Positions 1 through 11,820 are shown, numbered from the stretch's first letter. The stretch is 64,000 bases of DNA from Dyella sp. SG609 (GCF_012275375.1 NZ_JAAZQJ010000016.1:27679-91678), one strand, 5' to 3'. Notes: generated from the sequence alone by a model not told the origin. Numbers and translations are program-made.

Positions 1-426
1 CTCGCCGGCCAGCAGGGCGGCGAACTGCGGCTCGGTATACATCTCGCTGAGGATCACCCGCACGTGCGGCGCGTGGCGCCCGTAGCGCAGCAGGGTCTGG
101 GGCAGGGAAGGGTGGAAGGTCACCGACACGGTGTAGGCCAGCCGCAGCTGCCCGCTGAAGCCCGCCGCGGCCTGCGAGACCTGGCTGCGCGCCTCGTCGG
201 CCTTGGCCAGGATCTGCCGGGCCTGCTCCAGGAACACGCGGCCGGGTTCGGTCAGGGCCACGTTGCGCTTGTCGCGGTCGAGCAGGCGCACGCCCAGGTC
301 CGCTTCCAGCGCCTGGATCTGCTGGGACAGCGGCGGCTGGGAGATATGCAGGCGCTGCGAGGCCCGGGTGAAGCTGAGTTCCTCGGCCACGGCGACGAAG
401 TAGCGGAGCTGGCGGAAATCGAACAT
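1..426 (-). CDS. LysR-family transcriptional regulator (N-terminal part, cut by window edge)
   Basis: The first 142 residues of a leftward gene are visible; the C-terminus lies outside the window. It opens with the classic LysR start (MFDFRQLRYFVAVAEELSF) followed by a winged helix-turn-helix at about residues 18-40 (TRASQRLHISQPPLSQQI) and the linker helix. The co-inducer-binding domain begins near residue 90. The ATG at 426 is chosen because it places the HTH at the usual distance from the N-terminus; there is no good ribosome binding site, only an AT-rich leader. It follows fadH in the same direction across a 231-bp gap, so it may be transcribed separately. Target and inducer cannot be told from the visible part. 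Confidence 0.93.
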   Translation of the reverse strand, partial: MFDFRQLRYFVAVAEELSFTRASQRLHISQPPLSQQIQALEADLGVRLLDRDKRNVALTEPGRVFLEQARQILAKADEARSQVSQAAAGFSGQLRLAYTVSVTFHPSLPQTLLRYGRHAPHVRVILSEMYTEPQFAALLAGE

Positions 427-456
427 ATAGGGTTTACATATAAGAATCGTCCGAAA

Positions 457-484
457 TATATATTGGCCGATGCGGTCTGTCGAA
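457..484 (-). promoter_or_regulatory. Candidate promoter of the LysR gene
   Basis: On the minus strand TTCGAC (479-484) and TATATA (457-462) are separated by 16 bases, 30 bp upstream of the LysR start. The surrounding 430-470 stretch is a conspicuous AT-rich patch in GC-rich DNA, as expected for a LysR promoter/operator. No clear T-N11-A site was fixed. Confidence 0.35.
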
Positions 485-587
485 CCTATGCTTCCGTTCG
501 TCCCGCCACCGTCCCCTCCCCCCAGGTGGCGGCGACCCTCGCCCCGCAGCGACGCTACCCCCGCGATACCCGGCCCCCTCCCCCTGG

Positions 588-614
588 CCCGCTATCGACG
601 CGTCGTCTAGCGGG
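588..614. terminator. Hairpin in the fadH - lysR gap
   Basis: A 7-bp stem CCCGCTA/TAGCGGG encloses a 13-base loop that itself contains the palindrome GACGCGTC. It lies 43 bp after the fadH stop codon. There is no U-tract on the fadH (minus) side, while a T-rich run follows on the plus side, so it may act as a Rho-dependent stop or mRNA 3'-end stabiliser rather than a standard terminator. Confidence 0.3.
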
Positions 615-657
615 GCGCTTTCTTTTCTGCTCCCCGGAAACGCGACTGACCAGCCCC

Positions 658-3057
<2,400 letters not shown>

Positions 3058-3099
3058 TCAACGCGTTAACATAGTGGTTTGCCCGCCGCCGGAGCCCCC

Positions 3100-3780
3100 A
3101 TGAGTCCCTCGACCCCCGTTCCCGTGCTGACCATCGACGGGCCCTCGGGATCCGGGAAAGGCACCATCAGCCGGTTGGTGGCCGAGCACCTGGGCTGGCG
3201 CCTGCTCGATTCCGGCGCGCTCTACCGCGCGGTCGGCTACGCCGCCGGCATGGAAGGGCTGGACCTGTCCGACGCCGAGGCTGTGACCCGCTGCGCCCAG
3301 CACGTGAAGATCCGCTTCCAGGCCGCCCCGGACGGCGGCGACACCCACGTGCTGGTCAACGGCCACGACGCCACCGACGAACTGCGCACCGAGACCGCCG
3401 GCGCGGCGGCCTCGGCCATCGCCTCGATCCCCTCGGTGCGGGCTGCCCTGGTCGACCTGCAGCTGGGCTTCCGCAAGGCGCCGGGCCTGGTCGCCGACGG
3501 GCGCGACATGGGCACCGTGATCTTCCCGGACGCCCCCTACAAGGTGTTCCTGACCGCCAGCGCCGCCGAACGGGCGAAAAGGCGCTATAAACAGTTGAAA
3601 GCAAAGGGTCTCAGCGTTACACTCTCCGGCCTTCAGCGAGAGATTGAAGCGCGCGATGCCAGGGATGCCTCCCGGACCGTCGCGCCGCTCAAGCCCGCCG
3701 ACGATGCGGTCCTGGTGGATACCACCGGCATGGGCATCGACGACGTCGTCGCGAAAGTACTTGCCGTCCTGCAGCCCTAG
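3100..3780 (+). CDS. cmk: Cytidylate kinase
   Basis: A 226-residue kinase (E. coli 227) that phosphorylates CMP and dCMP with ATP in pyrimidine nucleotide salvage. The P-loop GPSGSGKGT is at about residues 13-21, followed by [11 protein letters not shown] (substrate pocket), [12 protein letters not shown] and the lid segment RAKRRYKQL. The ATG at 3100 is preceded by GGAG at a 5-base spacing; an upstream TTG at 3079 only adds residues unlike the family. It begins the rightward block and is followed by its own terminator and then rpsA, the arrangement conserved in many gammaproteobacteria. Confidence 0.97.
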   Translation: MSPSTPVPVLTIDGPSGSGKGTISRLVAEHLGWRLLDSGALYRAVGYAAGMEGLDLSDAEAVTRCAQHVKIRFQAAPDGGDTHVLVNGHDATDELRTETAGAAASAIASIPSVRAALVDLQLGFRKAPGLVADGRDMGTVIFPDAPYKVFLTASAAERAKRRYKQLKAKGLSVTLSGLQREIEARDARDASRTVAPLKPADDAVLVDTTGMGIDDVVAKVLAVLQP

Positions 3781-3803
3781 GGCTGCGCGAAGGCATCAAG
3801 GCG

Positions 3804-3824
3804 CCCCGCCTCGAGCGGGGTTTT
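3804..3824 (+). terminator. Rho-independent terminator after cmk
   Basis: A CCCCGC/GCGGGG stem with a 5-base loop is followed directly by TTTT, 23 bp after the cmk stop. It separates cmk from rpsA, which would then rely on its own promoter in the remaining leader. Confidence 0.75.
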
Positions 3825-3945
3825 GGTCAACGGTGCCGAAGGGGATCCTCCTCTGTAGACACCCACAACCGGTGGGCCGATCCACATTGCGCAAACTTTC
3901 CCATGCGCGCGGTGGAGCAGGCCTTTTCTCATTTCTGGAATCAAC

Positions 3946-5619
3946 ATGACTGAAAGTTTTGCCGAGCTGTTTGAACAGAGCCAACAGGCCATCTCCAAGC
4001 TGAAGCCGGGCGCGATCGTCAGCGGCATCGTTGTGGAAATCCGCAACGACGTCGTGGTCATCAACGCCGGCCTCAAGAGCGAAGGCATCGTCCCGATCGA
4101 GCAGTTCAAGGACGAGAGCGGCACGCTCGAGGTGCAGGTGGGCGACGAAGTGAAGGTCGCTCTCGACGCGCTGGAAGACGGCTTCGGCGAGACCAAGCTC
4201 TCCCGCGAGAAGGCCAAGCGTTCCATGGTGTGGGACGACCTGGAAGCCGCCTTCGAGAAGGAAGAGACCATCACCGGCAAGATCTCCGGCAAGGTCAAGG
4301 GCGGTTTCACCGTCGACATCAAGGACGTCCGCGCGTTCCTGCCGGGTTCCCTGGTCGACGTGCGCCCGGTCCGCGACCCGGTGTACCTCGAGGGCAAGGA
4401 CCTCGAGTTCAAGATCATCAAGCTGGACCGCAAGCGCAACAACGTGGTCGTCAGCCGCCGCGCCGTCGTCGAGACCGAGTTCTCCGAGGAGCGCGAGAAG
4501 CTGCTTGAGCGTCTGACCGAAGGCGCGGTGGTGAAGGGCACGGTCAAGAACCTCACCGACTACGGCGCGTTCGTGGACCTGGGCGGTATCGACGGCCTGC
4601 TGCACATCACCGACATGGCGTGGAAGCGCGTGCGCCACCCGTCCGAAGTCGTCAACGTCGGCGACGAGCTGGACGTGCGCGTGCTGAAGTACGACCGCGA
4701 GCGCAACCGCGTGTCGCTGGGCCTGAAGCAGCTGGGCGACGACCCGTGGGTCGCCATCGCCCGCCGCTACCCGGTCGGCAGCCGCCTGTTCGGCAAGGTC
4801 TCCAACGTCACCGATTACGGCTGCTTCGTCGAGATCGAGCCGGGCGTGGAAGGCCTGGTCCACGTGTCCGAGATGGACTGGACCAACAAGAACGTCAACC
4901 CGGCCAAGGTGGTGCAGGTCGGCGACGAGACCGAAGTGATGGTGCTGGACGTGGATGAAGAGCGTCGCCGCATCTCGCTGGGTATCAAGCAGACCCGCTC
5001 GAACCCGTGGGAAGCCTTCGCCGCCATGCACAAGAAGGGCGACAAGGTGTCGGGCCAGATCAAGTCGATCACCGACTTCGGCATCTTCATCGGCCTGGAC
5101 GGCGGCATCGACGGCCTGGTCCACCTGTCCGACATCTCCTGGCAGGGCACCGGCGAAGACCTCGTGCGCAACTTCAAGAAGGGCGACGAGATCGAGGCCG
5201 TGGTGCTGGCGGTGGATCCGGAGCGCGAGCGCATCTCCCTCGGCATCAAGCAGATGGAGCAGGACCCGTTCGGCCAGTTCATGGCGACCAACCCGCGCGG
5301 CACCATCGTCAACGGCACCGTGAAGGAAGTCGACGCGAAGGGTGCGGTGATCGACCTGGGCGAGGGCGTGGAGGGTTACATCCGCGCCAACGACATCGCC
5401 AAGGAGCGCATCGACGACGCCACCCAGCACCTGAAGGTGGGCGACAAGGTCGAAGCCAAGTTCACCGGCATGGACCGCAAGGGTCGCCAGCTGCAGCTCT
5501 CCATCCGCGCCAAGGATGAAGAAGACCTGCAGGACGCGATGCAGGAGTACTCGTCGGCTTCCGGCGGTACCACCAAGCTCGGCGCCCTGCTGAAAGAGCA
5601 GCTGAACAAGGCCGACTAA
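3946..5619 (+). CDS. rpsA: 30S ribosomal protein S1
   Basis: A 557-residue protein, the same length as E. coli S1, which binds mRNA leaders and docks them on the 30S subunit. Six S1 (OB-fold) repeats can be followed, roughly 20-85, 105-170, 190-258, 275-345, 360-432 and 448-516; repeats 3-6 show the recurring pattern (D/N)YGxFV...G(V)xGLxHxS. It starts [12 protein letters not shown] as in other gammaproteobacteria. The ATG at 3946 has only a poor Shine-Dalgarno (TGGAA) after a 121-base leader past the cmk terminator; a weak SD with a structured leader is typical of autoregulated rpsA genes. ihfB follows. Confidence 0.98.
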   Translation: MTESFAELFEQSQQAISKLKPGAIVSGIVVEIRNDVVVINAGLKSEGIVPIEQFKDESGTLEVQVGDEVKVALDALEDGFGETKLSREKAKRSMVWDDLEAAFEKEETITGKISGKVKGGFTVDIKDVRAFLPGSLVDVRPVRDPVYLEGKDLEFKIIKLDRKRNNVVVSRRAVVETEFSEEREKLLERLTEGAVVKGTVKNLTDYGAFVDLGGIDGLLHITDMAWKRVRHPSEVVNVGDELDVRVLKYDRERNRVSLGLKQLGDDPWVAIARRYPVGSRLFGKVSNVTDYGCFVEIEPGVEGLVHVSEMDWTNKNVNPAKVVQVGDETEVMVLDVDEERRRISLGIKQTRSNPWEAFAAMHKKGDKVSGQIKSITDFGIFIGLDGGIDGLVHLSDISWQGTGEDLVRNFKKGDEIEAVVLAVDPERERISLGIKQMEQDPFGQFMATNPRGTIVNGTVKEVDAKGAVIDLGEGVEGYIRANDIAKERIDDATQHLKVGDKVEAKFTGMDRKGRQLQLSIRAKDEEDLQDAMQEYSSASGGTTKLGALLKEQLNKAD

Positions 5620-5634
5620 GCAACACACGCAAGA

Positions 5635-5660
5635 CACGGGGCGGCGCTCGCCGCCCCGTG
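5635..5660 (+). terminator. Strong GC hairpin between rpsA and ihfB
   Basis: An 11-bp perfect stem (ACGGGGCGGC/GCCGCCCCGT plus a closing C-G pair) with a GCTC tetraloop begins 16 bp after the rpsA stop. No U-tract follows, so it is better read as an attenuator or 3'-end stabiliser that lowers expression of ihfB relative to rpsA. Confidence 0.5.
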
Positions 5661-5688
5661 GTTCCATCGTCACGGACATTGGGGACCC

Positions 5689-6000
5689 ATGACCAAATCC
5701 GAATTGATCGAAGCGCTGGCACGGCGCCAGACCCATCTGGCCTTCAGCGACGTCGAACTGGCCGTCAAGAGCGTCATCGAGCAGATGAGCAACGCGCTTT
5801 CCCACGGCGAACGCATCGAAGTCCGCGGTTTCGGCAGCTTCGCGCTGCACTACCGTCCGCCGCGCATGGGCCGCAATCCCAAGACCGGCGAAGCGGTGGC
5901 CCTGCCGGGCAAGCACGTGCCGCATTTCAAGCCGGGCAAGGAATTGCGCGAACGCGTCAACCAGGCCCTGGCCGAAGCGGAAGCGGCTTCCGCGGCCTGA
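5689..6000 (+). CDS. ihfB: Integration host factor, beta subunit
   Basis: A 103-residue HU/IHF-family DNA-bending protein (E. coli IhfB 94). It starts [14 protein letters not shown], carries the dimer core through about residue 50, and has the DNA-intercalating arm [15 protein letters not shown] at about 58-72 with the conserved Pro, followed by [13 protein letters not shown]. It pairs with IhfA, encoded elsewhere, to bend DNA at promoters and recombination sites. It lies 69 bp after rpsA in the usual rpsA-ihfB pair and is followed by a good terminator. The C-terminus carries a short Ala/Glu tail not needed for the fold. Confidence 0.97.
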   Translation: MTKSELIEALARRQTHLAFSDVELAVKSVIEQMSNALSHGERIEVRGFGSFALHYRPPRMGRNPKTGEAVALPGKHVPHFKPGKELRERVNQALAEAEAASAA

Positions 6001-6023
6001 AGGCTTCAGGCCAGGCAAGTGAT

Positions 6024-6062
6024 GGAGGCAGGCGGCGTCGAGCCGGTCCTGCCTTCTTTTTT
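6024..6062 (+). terminator. Rho-independent terminator after ihfB
   Basis: A stem of GAGGCAGG paired with CCTGCCTT-C (about 9 bp with one wobble) is followed by TCTTTTTT, 23 bp after the ihfB stop. Confidence 0.75.
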
Positions 6063-6160
6063 GTCTGTGCGTCGTGAATGCGAAAACCTGCGCACACCGC
6101 ATGAACACTGGCCTCGCGGACGCCTGTGCCGGTAGGCATCAATCGGTTAAAGTCCCGGGC

Positions 6161-6421
6161 ATGCGATTGATCGTCACGCTCGTTCTCCTGCTCTTCATCG
6201 CCGCCGGCGTGGCGCTGGGCGCGCTCAACGCCGACCTTGTCGGCTACGACCTCGGCTTCGCACGCTTCCAGCTGCCCAAGGGCGCGGCCCTGCTCGCCGC
6301 GATGGCCGTGGGCTGGCTGCTGGGCGGGCTGACGGCATGGCTGGGCACCAGCGCGCGGCATCGCCGCCAGCGCCGGCAGAGCGCCCGCGGCACGGATTCC
6401 AAGCTCCCCGCCGACGCATGA
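6161..6421 (+). CDS. lapA: Lipopolysaccharide assembly protein A (YciS/LapA family)
   Basis: An 86-residue inner-membrane protein with two hydrophobic helices at about residues 3-21 and 42-64 and a basic tail (RHRRQRRQ). In E. coli LapA works with LapB to set LPS levels through FtsH-mediated turnover of LpxC. The ATG at 6161 starts directly with the first membrane helix (MRLIVTLVLLLFIA); an open extension upstream adds an unrelated polar stretch. Its stop codon overlaps the lapB start by 4 bases (ATGA), showing translational coupling. Confidence 0.9.
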   Translation: MRLIVTLVLLLFIAAGVALGALNADLVGYDLGFARFQLPKGAALLAAMAVGWLLGGLTAWLGTSARHRRQRRQSARGTDSKLPADA

Positions 6422-7590
6422 TCGCCCTCTATGTGCTGGCCCTGCTGATCCCGGTCGCCTTCATCAGTGGCTGGTGGACCGCCCGGAGCGCCGGAGCGAA
6501 ACGCTCGGGCGCGCAGGTCAGCGAGCTTTCCTCCGACTACTTCCGCGGCCTGAACTACCTGCTCAACGAAGAGCAGGACAAGGCCATCGAAGTGTTCCTG
6601 CGCCTGGCGGAATACAACCGCGACACGGTGGAAACGCATCTCGCCCTGGGCAACCTGTTCCGCCGCCGCGGCGAAGTGGATCGCGCGATCCGCCTGCACC
6701 AGCATCTGGTCTCGCGTCCGGGCCTGTCCGATGCGATGAAGACCGTCGCGCTGCTGGAACTGGGCGAGGACTACATGCGCGCCGGCCTGCTCGACCGCGC
6801 CGAAACGCTGTTCTCCGACCTGGTGGCGATGGATGCGCACGCGCCGTCCGCGCTGCGCCACCTCATCGCGATCTACCAGCACGAGCGCGACTGGCACAAG
6901 GCGATCGAACACGCGCGCCGCCTCGAAGCCATGACCGGCGAAGACGAGGCCGGCATGATCGCCCAGTTCTATTGCGAACTGGCCGAGCAGGCCCGCCAGC
7001 ACGGCGCGCGCCAGGACGCCCGCGAATACCTGCGCCAGGCCTTCGCCTGCCAGCACGACAGCGTGCGCGCCTTCATGCTCACCGGCCGCCTGCATGCGGA
7101 AGAGGGCGAGCACGGCAAGGCCATCGAGGCCTACGAGGCGGCGGTGGAAGCGGATATCGCCTTCGTGCCGGAAATCCTGCCGCCGCTGCTCAACAGCTAC
7201 GCGCGCTCGCAGCAGATGGAACGCGCCGAGCGTTTCCTGCGCGACATCCTGGAGCGCTACCACGGCATCTCGCCGGTGCTCGCGCTCACCCGCCTGTACC
7301 AGCAGCGCGACGGCGAGCGCACGGCGATCGACTTCCTCACCTCGCAGCTGCGCCAGCGCCCTTCGGTGCGCGGCCTGATGGCGCTGATCGACGCCACCAT
7401 GGACAAGGTCGAAGGCGAGGCGCGCGAGAACTTCCTGATCCTGCGCGACCTCACCAAGAAGCTGCTGGAAGGCCAGGCCATGTACCGCTGCAGCCGCTGC
7501 GGCTTCGGCGCCAAGGCCCACCACTGGCAATGCCCCAGCTGCAAGAGCTGGAGCACGATCCGGCCGATCCACGGCGTCGCCAACGAGTGA
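6418..7590 (+). CDS. lapB: Lipopolysaccharide assembly protein B (YciM/LapB)
   Basis: A 390-residue protein (E. coli 389): one N-terminal membrane anchor at 2-19, a long TPR superhelix at about 35-340 (for example YFRGLNYLLNEEQDKAIEVF), and a C-terminal rubredoxin-like zinc ribbon whose four cysteines are at about 358, 361, 372 and 375 (CSRCGF...CPSCKSW). LapB is the adaptor that presents LpxC to FtsH and also touches LPS transport. The zinc ribbon, required for function in E. coli, is intact. The gene overlaps lapA by 4 bp and is followed 7 bp later by the sugar-phosphate transferase gene. Confidence 0.96.
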   Translation: MIALYVLALLIPVAFISGWWTARSAGAKRSGAQVSELSSDYFRGLNYLLNEEQDKAIEVFLRLAEYNRDTVETHLALGNLFRRRGEVDRAIRLHQHLVSRPGLSDAMKTVALLELGEDYMRAGLLDRAETLFSDLVAMDAHAPSALRHLIAIYQHERDWHKAIEHARRLEAMTGEDEAGMIAQFYCELAEQARQHGARQDAREYLRQAFACQHDSVRAFMLTGRLHAEEGEHGKAIEAYEAAVEADIAFVPEILPPLLNSYARSQQMERAERFLRDILERYHGISPVLALTRLYQQRDGERTAIDFLTSQLRQRPSVRGLMALIDATMDKVEGEARENFLILRDLTKKLLEGQAMYRCSRCGFGAKAHHWQCPSCKSWSTIRPIHGVANE

Positions 7591-7597
7591 GGCCGCG

Positions 7598-8644
7598 ATG
7601 ATGACGCCCCTCGTGCTGGCCTCAGGAATGGTGCTGGCCTCGCTCATCCTTGCCTTGCTGATCGTGCTCGCCGCGATCGCCTATGCGCGCTGGCGCGGCA
7701 TGCTCGACCACCCCGGCCAGCGCCGCTCGCATTCCATTCCCACCCCGCGCGGCGGCGGCATCGGCATGGTCGCCGCCGTGCTGGCGACCTCGCCGTGGGC
7801 GCTGCTGCTGTTCGCGCCGGCGTGGCCGTGGCAGGTGGCGCTGGCCTTTGCGCTGGGCACCGTGCTGGTGGCCGCGATCGGCTGGTGGGACGACCATCAT
7901 TCGCTGCCCGTGCTGCCGCGCCTGGGCGTTCAGCTGGGCGCCAGCCTGCTGTTCGGCGGCGCGCTGATCGCGGGGGCGCCGGCCCTGGGCGAGGTGTCCT
8001 GGCTGTGGCTGCCGCTGCTGGTGCTGGGCGGGGCCTGGAGCATCAATCTGCACAACTTCATGGACGGCATCGACGGCATCCTGGCCCAGCAATGCCTGTT
8101 CGTGGCGGTGGGACTGGCCCTGCTGGCGGGCGGGGCGGGGCAGCCGGCCCTGGCCGTGTCCGCCGCCTGCCTGGCGGCCGCCGCGCTGGGCTTCTGGTGC
8201 TACAACCGGCCGCGGGCGGCCATCTTCATGGGCGACGTGGGCAGCGGCACCCTGGGTTTCCTGCTGTTTGCCTTCACCGCGCTGCTATGGCGGGTAGACC
8301 ATCTGGTCTGGCCGGCCGTGATCCTGAGTTCATCCTTCGTAACGGACGCCAGCCTTACCCTGCTGAACCGTTTCCTGAAGGGACGGCGCTGGTACGCCCC
8401 GCATCGCGAGCACCTGTATCAATGGTTGGTTCGCAGCGGCTTTTCGCACGCCAGGGGGGATGCCTGTTATCTGGCCTGGAACGTACTGGTGGCGGCGCCG
8501 CTGGCGTGGCTGTCATGCTGCTGTCCGGGATGGGGATGGACCATAGGCGTCGTCACCTATTTGATCGCGGGCGCAGCTTGGGTGCTCGCCAAGCGCTACT
8601 GTCTGTGGCGTATCCAGCACAAGGCTAGTCATGTCGCTACGTAA
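7598..8644 (+). CDS. Undecaprenyl-phosphate sugar-1-phosphate transferase, MraY/WecA (glycosyltransferase 4) family
   Basis: A 348-residue polytopic membrane enzyme with about ten hydrophobic helices. It carries the family's active-site motifs: WWDDHHS (about residue 90, the first Asp pair), NLHNFMDGIDG (about 150), FMGDVGSG (about 208) and the basic loop HREHLYQ (about 268). These enzymes attach a sugar 1-phosphate, often GlcNAc or a 6-deoxy-HexNAc, to undecaprenyl phosphate to start O-antigen or exopolysaccharide repeats. It is closest in pattern to the WbcO/WbpL branch that works with a WbpM-type dehydratase, which is the next gene, overlapping by 14 bp. The exact sugar donor cannot be read from sequence. 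Confidence 0.9.
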   Translation: MMTPLVLASGMVLASLILALLIVLAAIAYARWRGMLDHPGQRRSHSIPTPRGGGIGMVAAVLATSPWALLLFAPAWPWQVALAFALGTVLVAAIGWWDDHHSLPVLPRLGVQLGASLLFGGALIAGAPALGEVSWLWLPLLVLGGAWSINLHNFMDGIDGILAQQCLFVAVGLALLAGGAGQPALAVSAACLAAAALGFWCYNRPRAAIFMGDVGSGTLGFLLFAFTALLWRVDHLVWPAVILSSSFVTDASLTLLNRFLKGRRWYAPHREHLYQWLVRSGFSHARGDACYLAWNVLVAAPLAWLSCCCPGWGWTIGVVTYLIAGAAWVLAKRYCLWRIQHKASHVAT

Positions 8645-10526
8645 ATTCATCGCTGTCATCCATCCGCGTGCGGCCGTCGTGCTGCACGACCTGCTGATGG
8701 CGGCGCTGGCCTGGTGGATCGCCAAGTCGCTGCGCTACGCCCTGGTGGGCGGCGTGTCGGTGCACTTCCACCTGCTGGAATTCCCGCTGGTGCTGGCGGT
8801 GCAGGGCCTAGTACTGAACTGGACCGGCCTATACCGCGGCCTGTGGCGCTTCGCCAGCCTGCCGGACCTGTGGAACATCCTGCGCGCCACGGTCATCGGC
8901 TCGCTCGCCATCGGCCTGATCCTGTTCCTCTACAACCGCCTGGAAGACGTGCCGCGCTCGGTGCTGCTGGTCTATCCGGTAGTGCTGTCCATGCTGCTCG
9001 GCGGCCCGCGCCTGGCCTACCGCTTCTGGAAGGACAGCCGCATTGACATGTTCCAGTCGCAGCCGGTGCAGCGCGTGCTGATCGTCGGCGCCGACCGCGC
9101 CGGCGAGGCGCTGGCGCGCGACCTGCACCGCGACAGCCGCTACGCCGTGGTCGGCTTCGTCGACGACCACGACAGCCTGCGCGGCGCCAGCATCAACGGC
9201 CGCCCGGTGCTGGGCCGGGTGGAGCTGCTGCCGGAGCTGGCGCGCGAAGTGGCCGCGCAGATGCTGCTGATCGCCATGCCCGGTGCCTCCACCGAGGAAA
9301 TGCGCCGCGTGGTCGAGCTGTGCGACCAGACCGGCCTGCCGTACCGCACCGTGCCCAAGCTGGAGGACGTGGTCGCCGGCCGCGCCCAGTTCAACGAGAT
9401 CAAGGAAGTCGCCATCGAGGACCTGCTCGGCCGCGACGCGGTGGAGCTGGACTGGACGGCCATCCGCGAAACCCTCACCGGCAAGCGCGTGCTGGTCACC
9501 GGCGGCGGCGGCTCGATCGGTTCGGAACTGTGCCGGCAGGTGGCGCGCCTGGGCGCGCAGTCGCTGTGCGTGGTGGACAACGGCGAGTTCAACCTCTACC
9601 AGATCGCGCAGGAACTGCGCCAGGAATTCCCCGAGCTGCTGTTCGACCCGATCCTGGCCGATTGCGGCGACCCCGCCGCCATGACGCGCCTGTTCGTCGA
9701 ATACAAGCCGCAGGTGGTGTTCCACGCCGCCGCCTACAAGCACGTGCCGCTGCTGCAGGGCCAGTTGCGCTCGGCCTTCCGCAACAACGTGCTGGCCTCG
9801 CGCAACATGGCCGACCTGGCCGACCGCCACCACGTCGAATGCTTCGTGCTGATCTCCACCGACAAGGCGGTCAACCCCACCAGCGTGATGGGCGCCTGCA
9901 AGCGCATCGCCGAGATCTGGTGCCAGAACCTCGATGCCCGCTCCACCACGCGCTACATCACCGTGCGCTTCGGCAACGTGCTCGATTCGGCCGGCTCGGT
10001 GGTGCCGCTGTTCCGCAAGCAGATCCGCGCGGGCGGCCCGGTCACCATCACGCACCCGGAGATCTCGCGCTATTTCATGACCATCCCGGAGGCCTGCCAG
10101 CTGATCCTGCAGGCGGCCAGCCTGGGCAAGGGCGGCGAGATCTTCGCGCTGGACATGGGCGAGCCGGTGAAGATCCGCGACCTCGCCGAGCAGATGATCC
10201 GCCTGGCCGGCAAGAAGCCGGGCACCGAGATTCCCATCGTGTTCACCGGTTTGCGCTCCGGCGAGAAGCTGTTCGAGGAACTGTTCCATCCGCTGGAAAA
10301 CTACACGGCGACCGCGCACGCCAAGATCTTCCTGGCGCAGTACCGCCAGGTCAGCTGGGACCTGCTGCAGGCCCAGCTGGTGAAGGCGTCCGAAGCCACG
10401 GTCGCCTACGATGAGGAAACCCTCAGGCGCTGCGTGTCCAGCCTGCTGCCCTCGTTCCGCTGGAGCGATGTGGCGCAGCCGGACAACGTGGTGTCGATCC
10501 GTCGCAACGAATCAGGAGAGAAGTGA
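8631..10526 (+). CDS. capD: Membrane nucleoside-diphosphate-sugar 4,6-dehydratase/epimerase (CapD/WbpM/PglF type)
   Basis: A 631-residue protein with four N-terminal membrane helices (about 12-130), a CoA-binding-like Rossmann domain (VLIVGADRAGEA, about 145) and a C-terminal extended SDR domain starting VLVTGGGGSIGSEL (about 288). The catalytic segment STDKAVNPTSVMGACK replaces the usual YxxxK, as in the FlaA1/WbpM class that makes UDP-4-keto-6-deoxy-HexNAc (QuiNAc-type sugars). HAAAYKHVP and RFGNVLDSAGSV are further class signatures. It overlaps the transferase gene and leads into galU, forming a surface-polysaccharide precursor unit. Whether the product is QuiNAc, FucNAc or bacillosamine cannot be decided. 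Confidence 0.93.
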   Translation: MSLRKFIAVIHPRAAVVLHDLLMAALAWWIAKSLRYALVGGVSVHFHLLEFPLVLAVQGLVLNWTGLYRGLWRFASLPDLWNILRATVIGSLAIGLILFLYNRLEDVPRSVLLVYPVVLSMLLGGPRLAYRFWKDSRIDMFQSQPVQRVLIVGADRAGEALARDLHRDSRYAVVGFVDDHDSLRGASINGRPVLGRVELLPELAREVAAQMLLIAMPGASTEEMRRVVELCDQTGLPYRTVPKLEDVVAGRAQFNEIKEVAIEDLLGRDAVELDWTAIRETLTGKRVLVTGGGGSIGSELCRQVARLGAQSLCVVDNGEFNLYQIAQELRQEFPELLFDPILADCGDPAAMTRLFVEYKPQVVFHAAAYKHVPLLQGQLRSAFRNNVLASRNMADLADRHHVECFVLISTDKAVNPTSVMGACKRIAEIWCQNLDARSTTRYITVRFGNVLDSAGSVVPLFRKQIRAGGPVTITHPEISRYFMTIPEACQLILQAASLGKGGEIFALDMGEPVKIRDLAEQMIRLAGKKPGTEIPIVFTGLRSGEKLFEELFHPLENYTATAHAKIFLAQYRQVSWDLLQAQLVKASEATVAYDEETLRRCVSSLLPSFRWSDVAQPDNVVSIRRNESGEK

Positions 10527-11402
10527 GTGAGCAAGCCTTTGCGCAAGGTGGTGTTTCCCGTAGCGGGCCTGGGCACGCGTTTCCTGCCGGCCACCAAGGT
10601 GGTCGCCAAGGAAATGCTGCCGGTGCTGGACAGGCCGCTGATCCAGTACGCGGTGGATGAAGCCGTCGATGCCGGCGCCGACACCCTGGTGTTCGTCACC
10701 AACCGCTACAAGCACGCCATCGCCGACTACTTCGACAAGGCCTATGAGCTGGAAGCGAAGCTGCAGGAAAAGGGCAAGGACGAACTGCTGGCCCTGGTGC
10801 AGGGCACCCTGCCGCGCAACGTGCGCGCCATCTTCGTCACCCAGCCCGAGGCGCTGGGCCTGGGCCACGCCGTGCTGTGCGCCAAGCCCGTGGTCGGCGA
10901 CGAGCCGTTCGGCGTGATCCTCCCGGACGACCTGATCTGGAACAAGGGCAAGGGCGCGCTGGGCCAGATGGCCGAGCTGGCGCAGAGCCAGGGCGCCGGC
11001 GGCGTGATCGCGGTGGAGGAAGTGCCGCAGAACGACACCGACAAGTACGGCATCGTCGACGCCACGCCGATCGATCCGCGCAGCGCGCAGATCCGCCACA
11101 TGGTGGAAAAGCCCAAGCCGTCCGAGGCGCCGTCCAACCTCGCCGTGGTCGGCCGCTACGTGCTGCCGGGCCGCATCTTCGAGCTGCTGGAAAAGACCAC
11201 GCCGGGCGCCGGCGGCGAGATCCAGCTGACCGACGCGATCGACGCCCTGCTCAAGGAACAGGGCAAGGTGCTGGCCTACCGCTTCGAAGGCACCCGCTTC
11301 GACTGCGGCAACAAGGCCGGCCTGGTGCGCGCGACCATGCACATGGCGCTGCAGGATCCGAAGCTGGCGCCGGTGGTGCGCGAGCTGCTCGCCGGCCTGT
11401 AA
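10527..11402 (+). CDS. galU: UTP--glucose-1-phosphate uridylyltransferase
   Basis: A 291-residue nucleotidyltransferase making UDP-glucose for LPS, exopolysaccharide and glycogen-like polymers. The N-terminus has KVVFPVAGLGTRFLPATK (nucleotide-binding loop), then KEMLPVLDRPLIQY, VILPDDL and the sugar-binding EKPKP. The chosen GTG at 10527 directly abuts the capD stop and is preceded by AGGAGAG at good spacing; the next start would cut into the fold. It closes the lapAB/polysaccharide-precursor run and is followed by a dispersed inverted repeat that can fold into a strong hairpin. Confidence 0.97.
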   Translation: MSKPLRKVVFPVAGLGTRFLPATKVVAKEMLPVLDRPLIQYAVDEAVDAGADTLVFVTNRYKHAIADYFDKAYELEAKLQEKGKDELLALVQGTLPRNVRAIFVTQPEALGLGHAVLCAKPVVGDEPFGVILPDDLIWNKGKGALGQMAELAQSQGAGGVIAVEEVPQNDTDKYGIVDATPIDPRSAQIRHMVEKPKPSEAPSNLAVVGRYVLPGRIFELLEKTTPGAGGEIQLTDAIDALLKEQGKVLAYRFEGTRFDCGNKAGLVRATMHMALQDPKLAPVVRELLAGL

Positions 11403-11433
11403 AGAGCAGCCTCCCAGCCCACGACGACCTACC

Positions 11434-11591
11434 CCCTCTCCCCTCCGGGGAGAGGGTTGGGGTGAGGGGGCGGCCGGAGCGGTGAGCTGAGGGTCGAGAA
11501 AGCCTGAAAGCTTTTCTCCGCTCCATAGAAACACTGTCGCTAGAGTGGCCCCTCATCTGCCTGCCGGCATCTTCTCCCCGGAGGGGAGAAG
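11434..11591. repeat. Dispersed inverted repeat, family 1 (CCCTCTCCC / GGGAGAGGG type), copy A
   Basis: Two hairpins face each other: CCCTCTCCCC-TCC-GGGGAGAGGG at 11434-11456 followed by TTGGGGTGAGGG, and CTTCTCCCC-GGA-GGGGAGAAG at 11571-11591 preceded by CCCTCATCTGCCTGCCGGCA. The same layout recurs at 17858 and, inverted, at 26662. It is a REP/MITE-like non-coding element and follows galU by 31 bp, where it could also end transcription. Confidence 0.85.
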
Positions 11592-11820
11592 AACTCTGAT
11601 TTGTAGGCGCGCAATACTCTTCGCCGCCCAAATCTCAACGCGCCCATGCCACAATCCCATCAGCATTCCGCCAGGAATCGCAGGCAGGATGCGTCAAGGG
11701 GAAAGACCTGATCACGACGCTGTTCCACTCGCTGGAGCGGCTTTGTCGCATGCGGGTTCCGGCCCAGAGTCGGCCTAGCGCCGTCTTGCGTCTTCATCGG
11801 ATGAATTGCCAGGAAGCATT
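11592..11820. other. Intergenic leader of the alpha-2-macroglobulin gene
   Basis: Together with the preceding repeat this fills the 418-bp gap after galU. No credible reading frame or RNA gene is visible. A ribosome binding site AGGAAG (11811-11816) precedes the ATG at 11821; a promoter should lie here, but no confident -35/-10 pair was found. Confidence 0.6.
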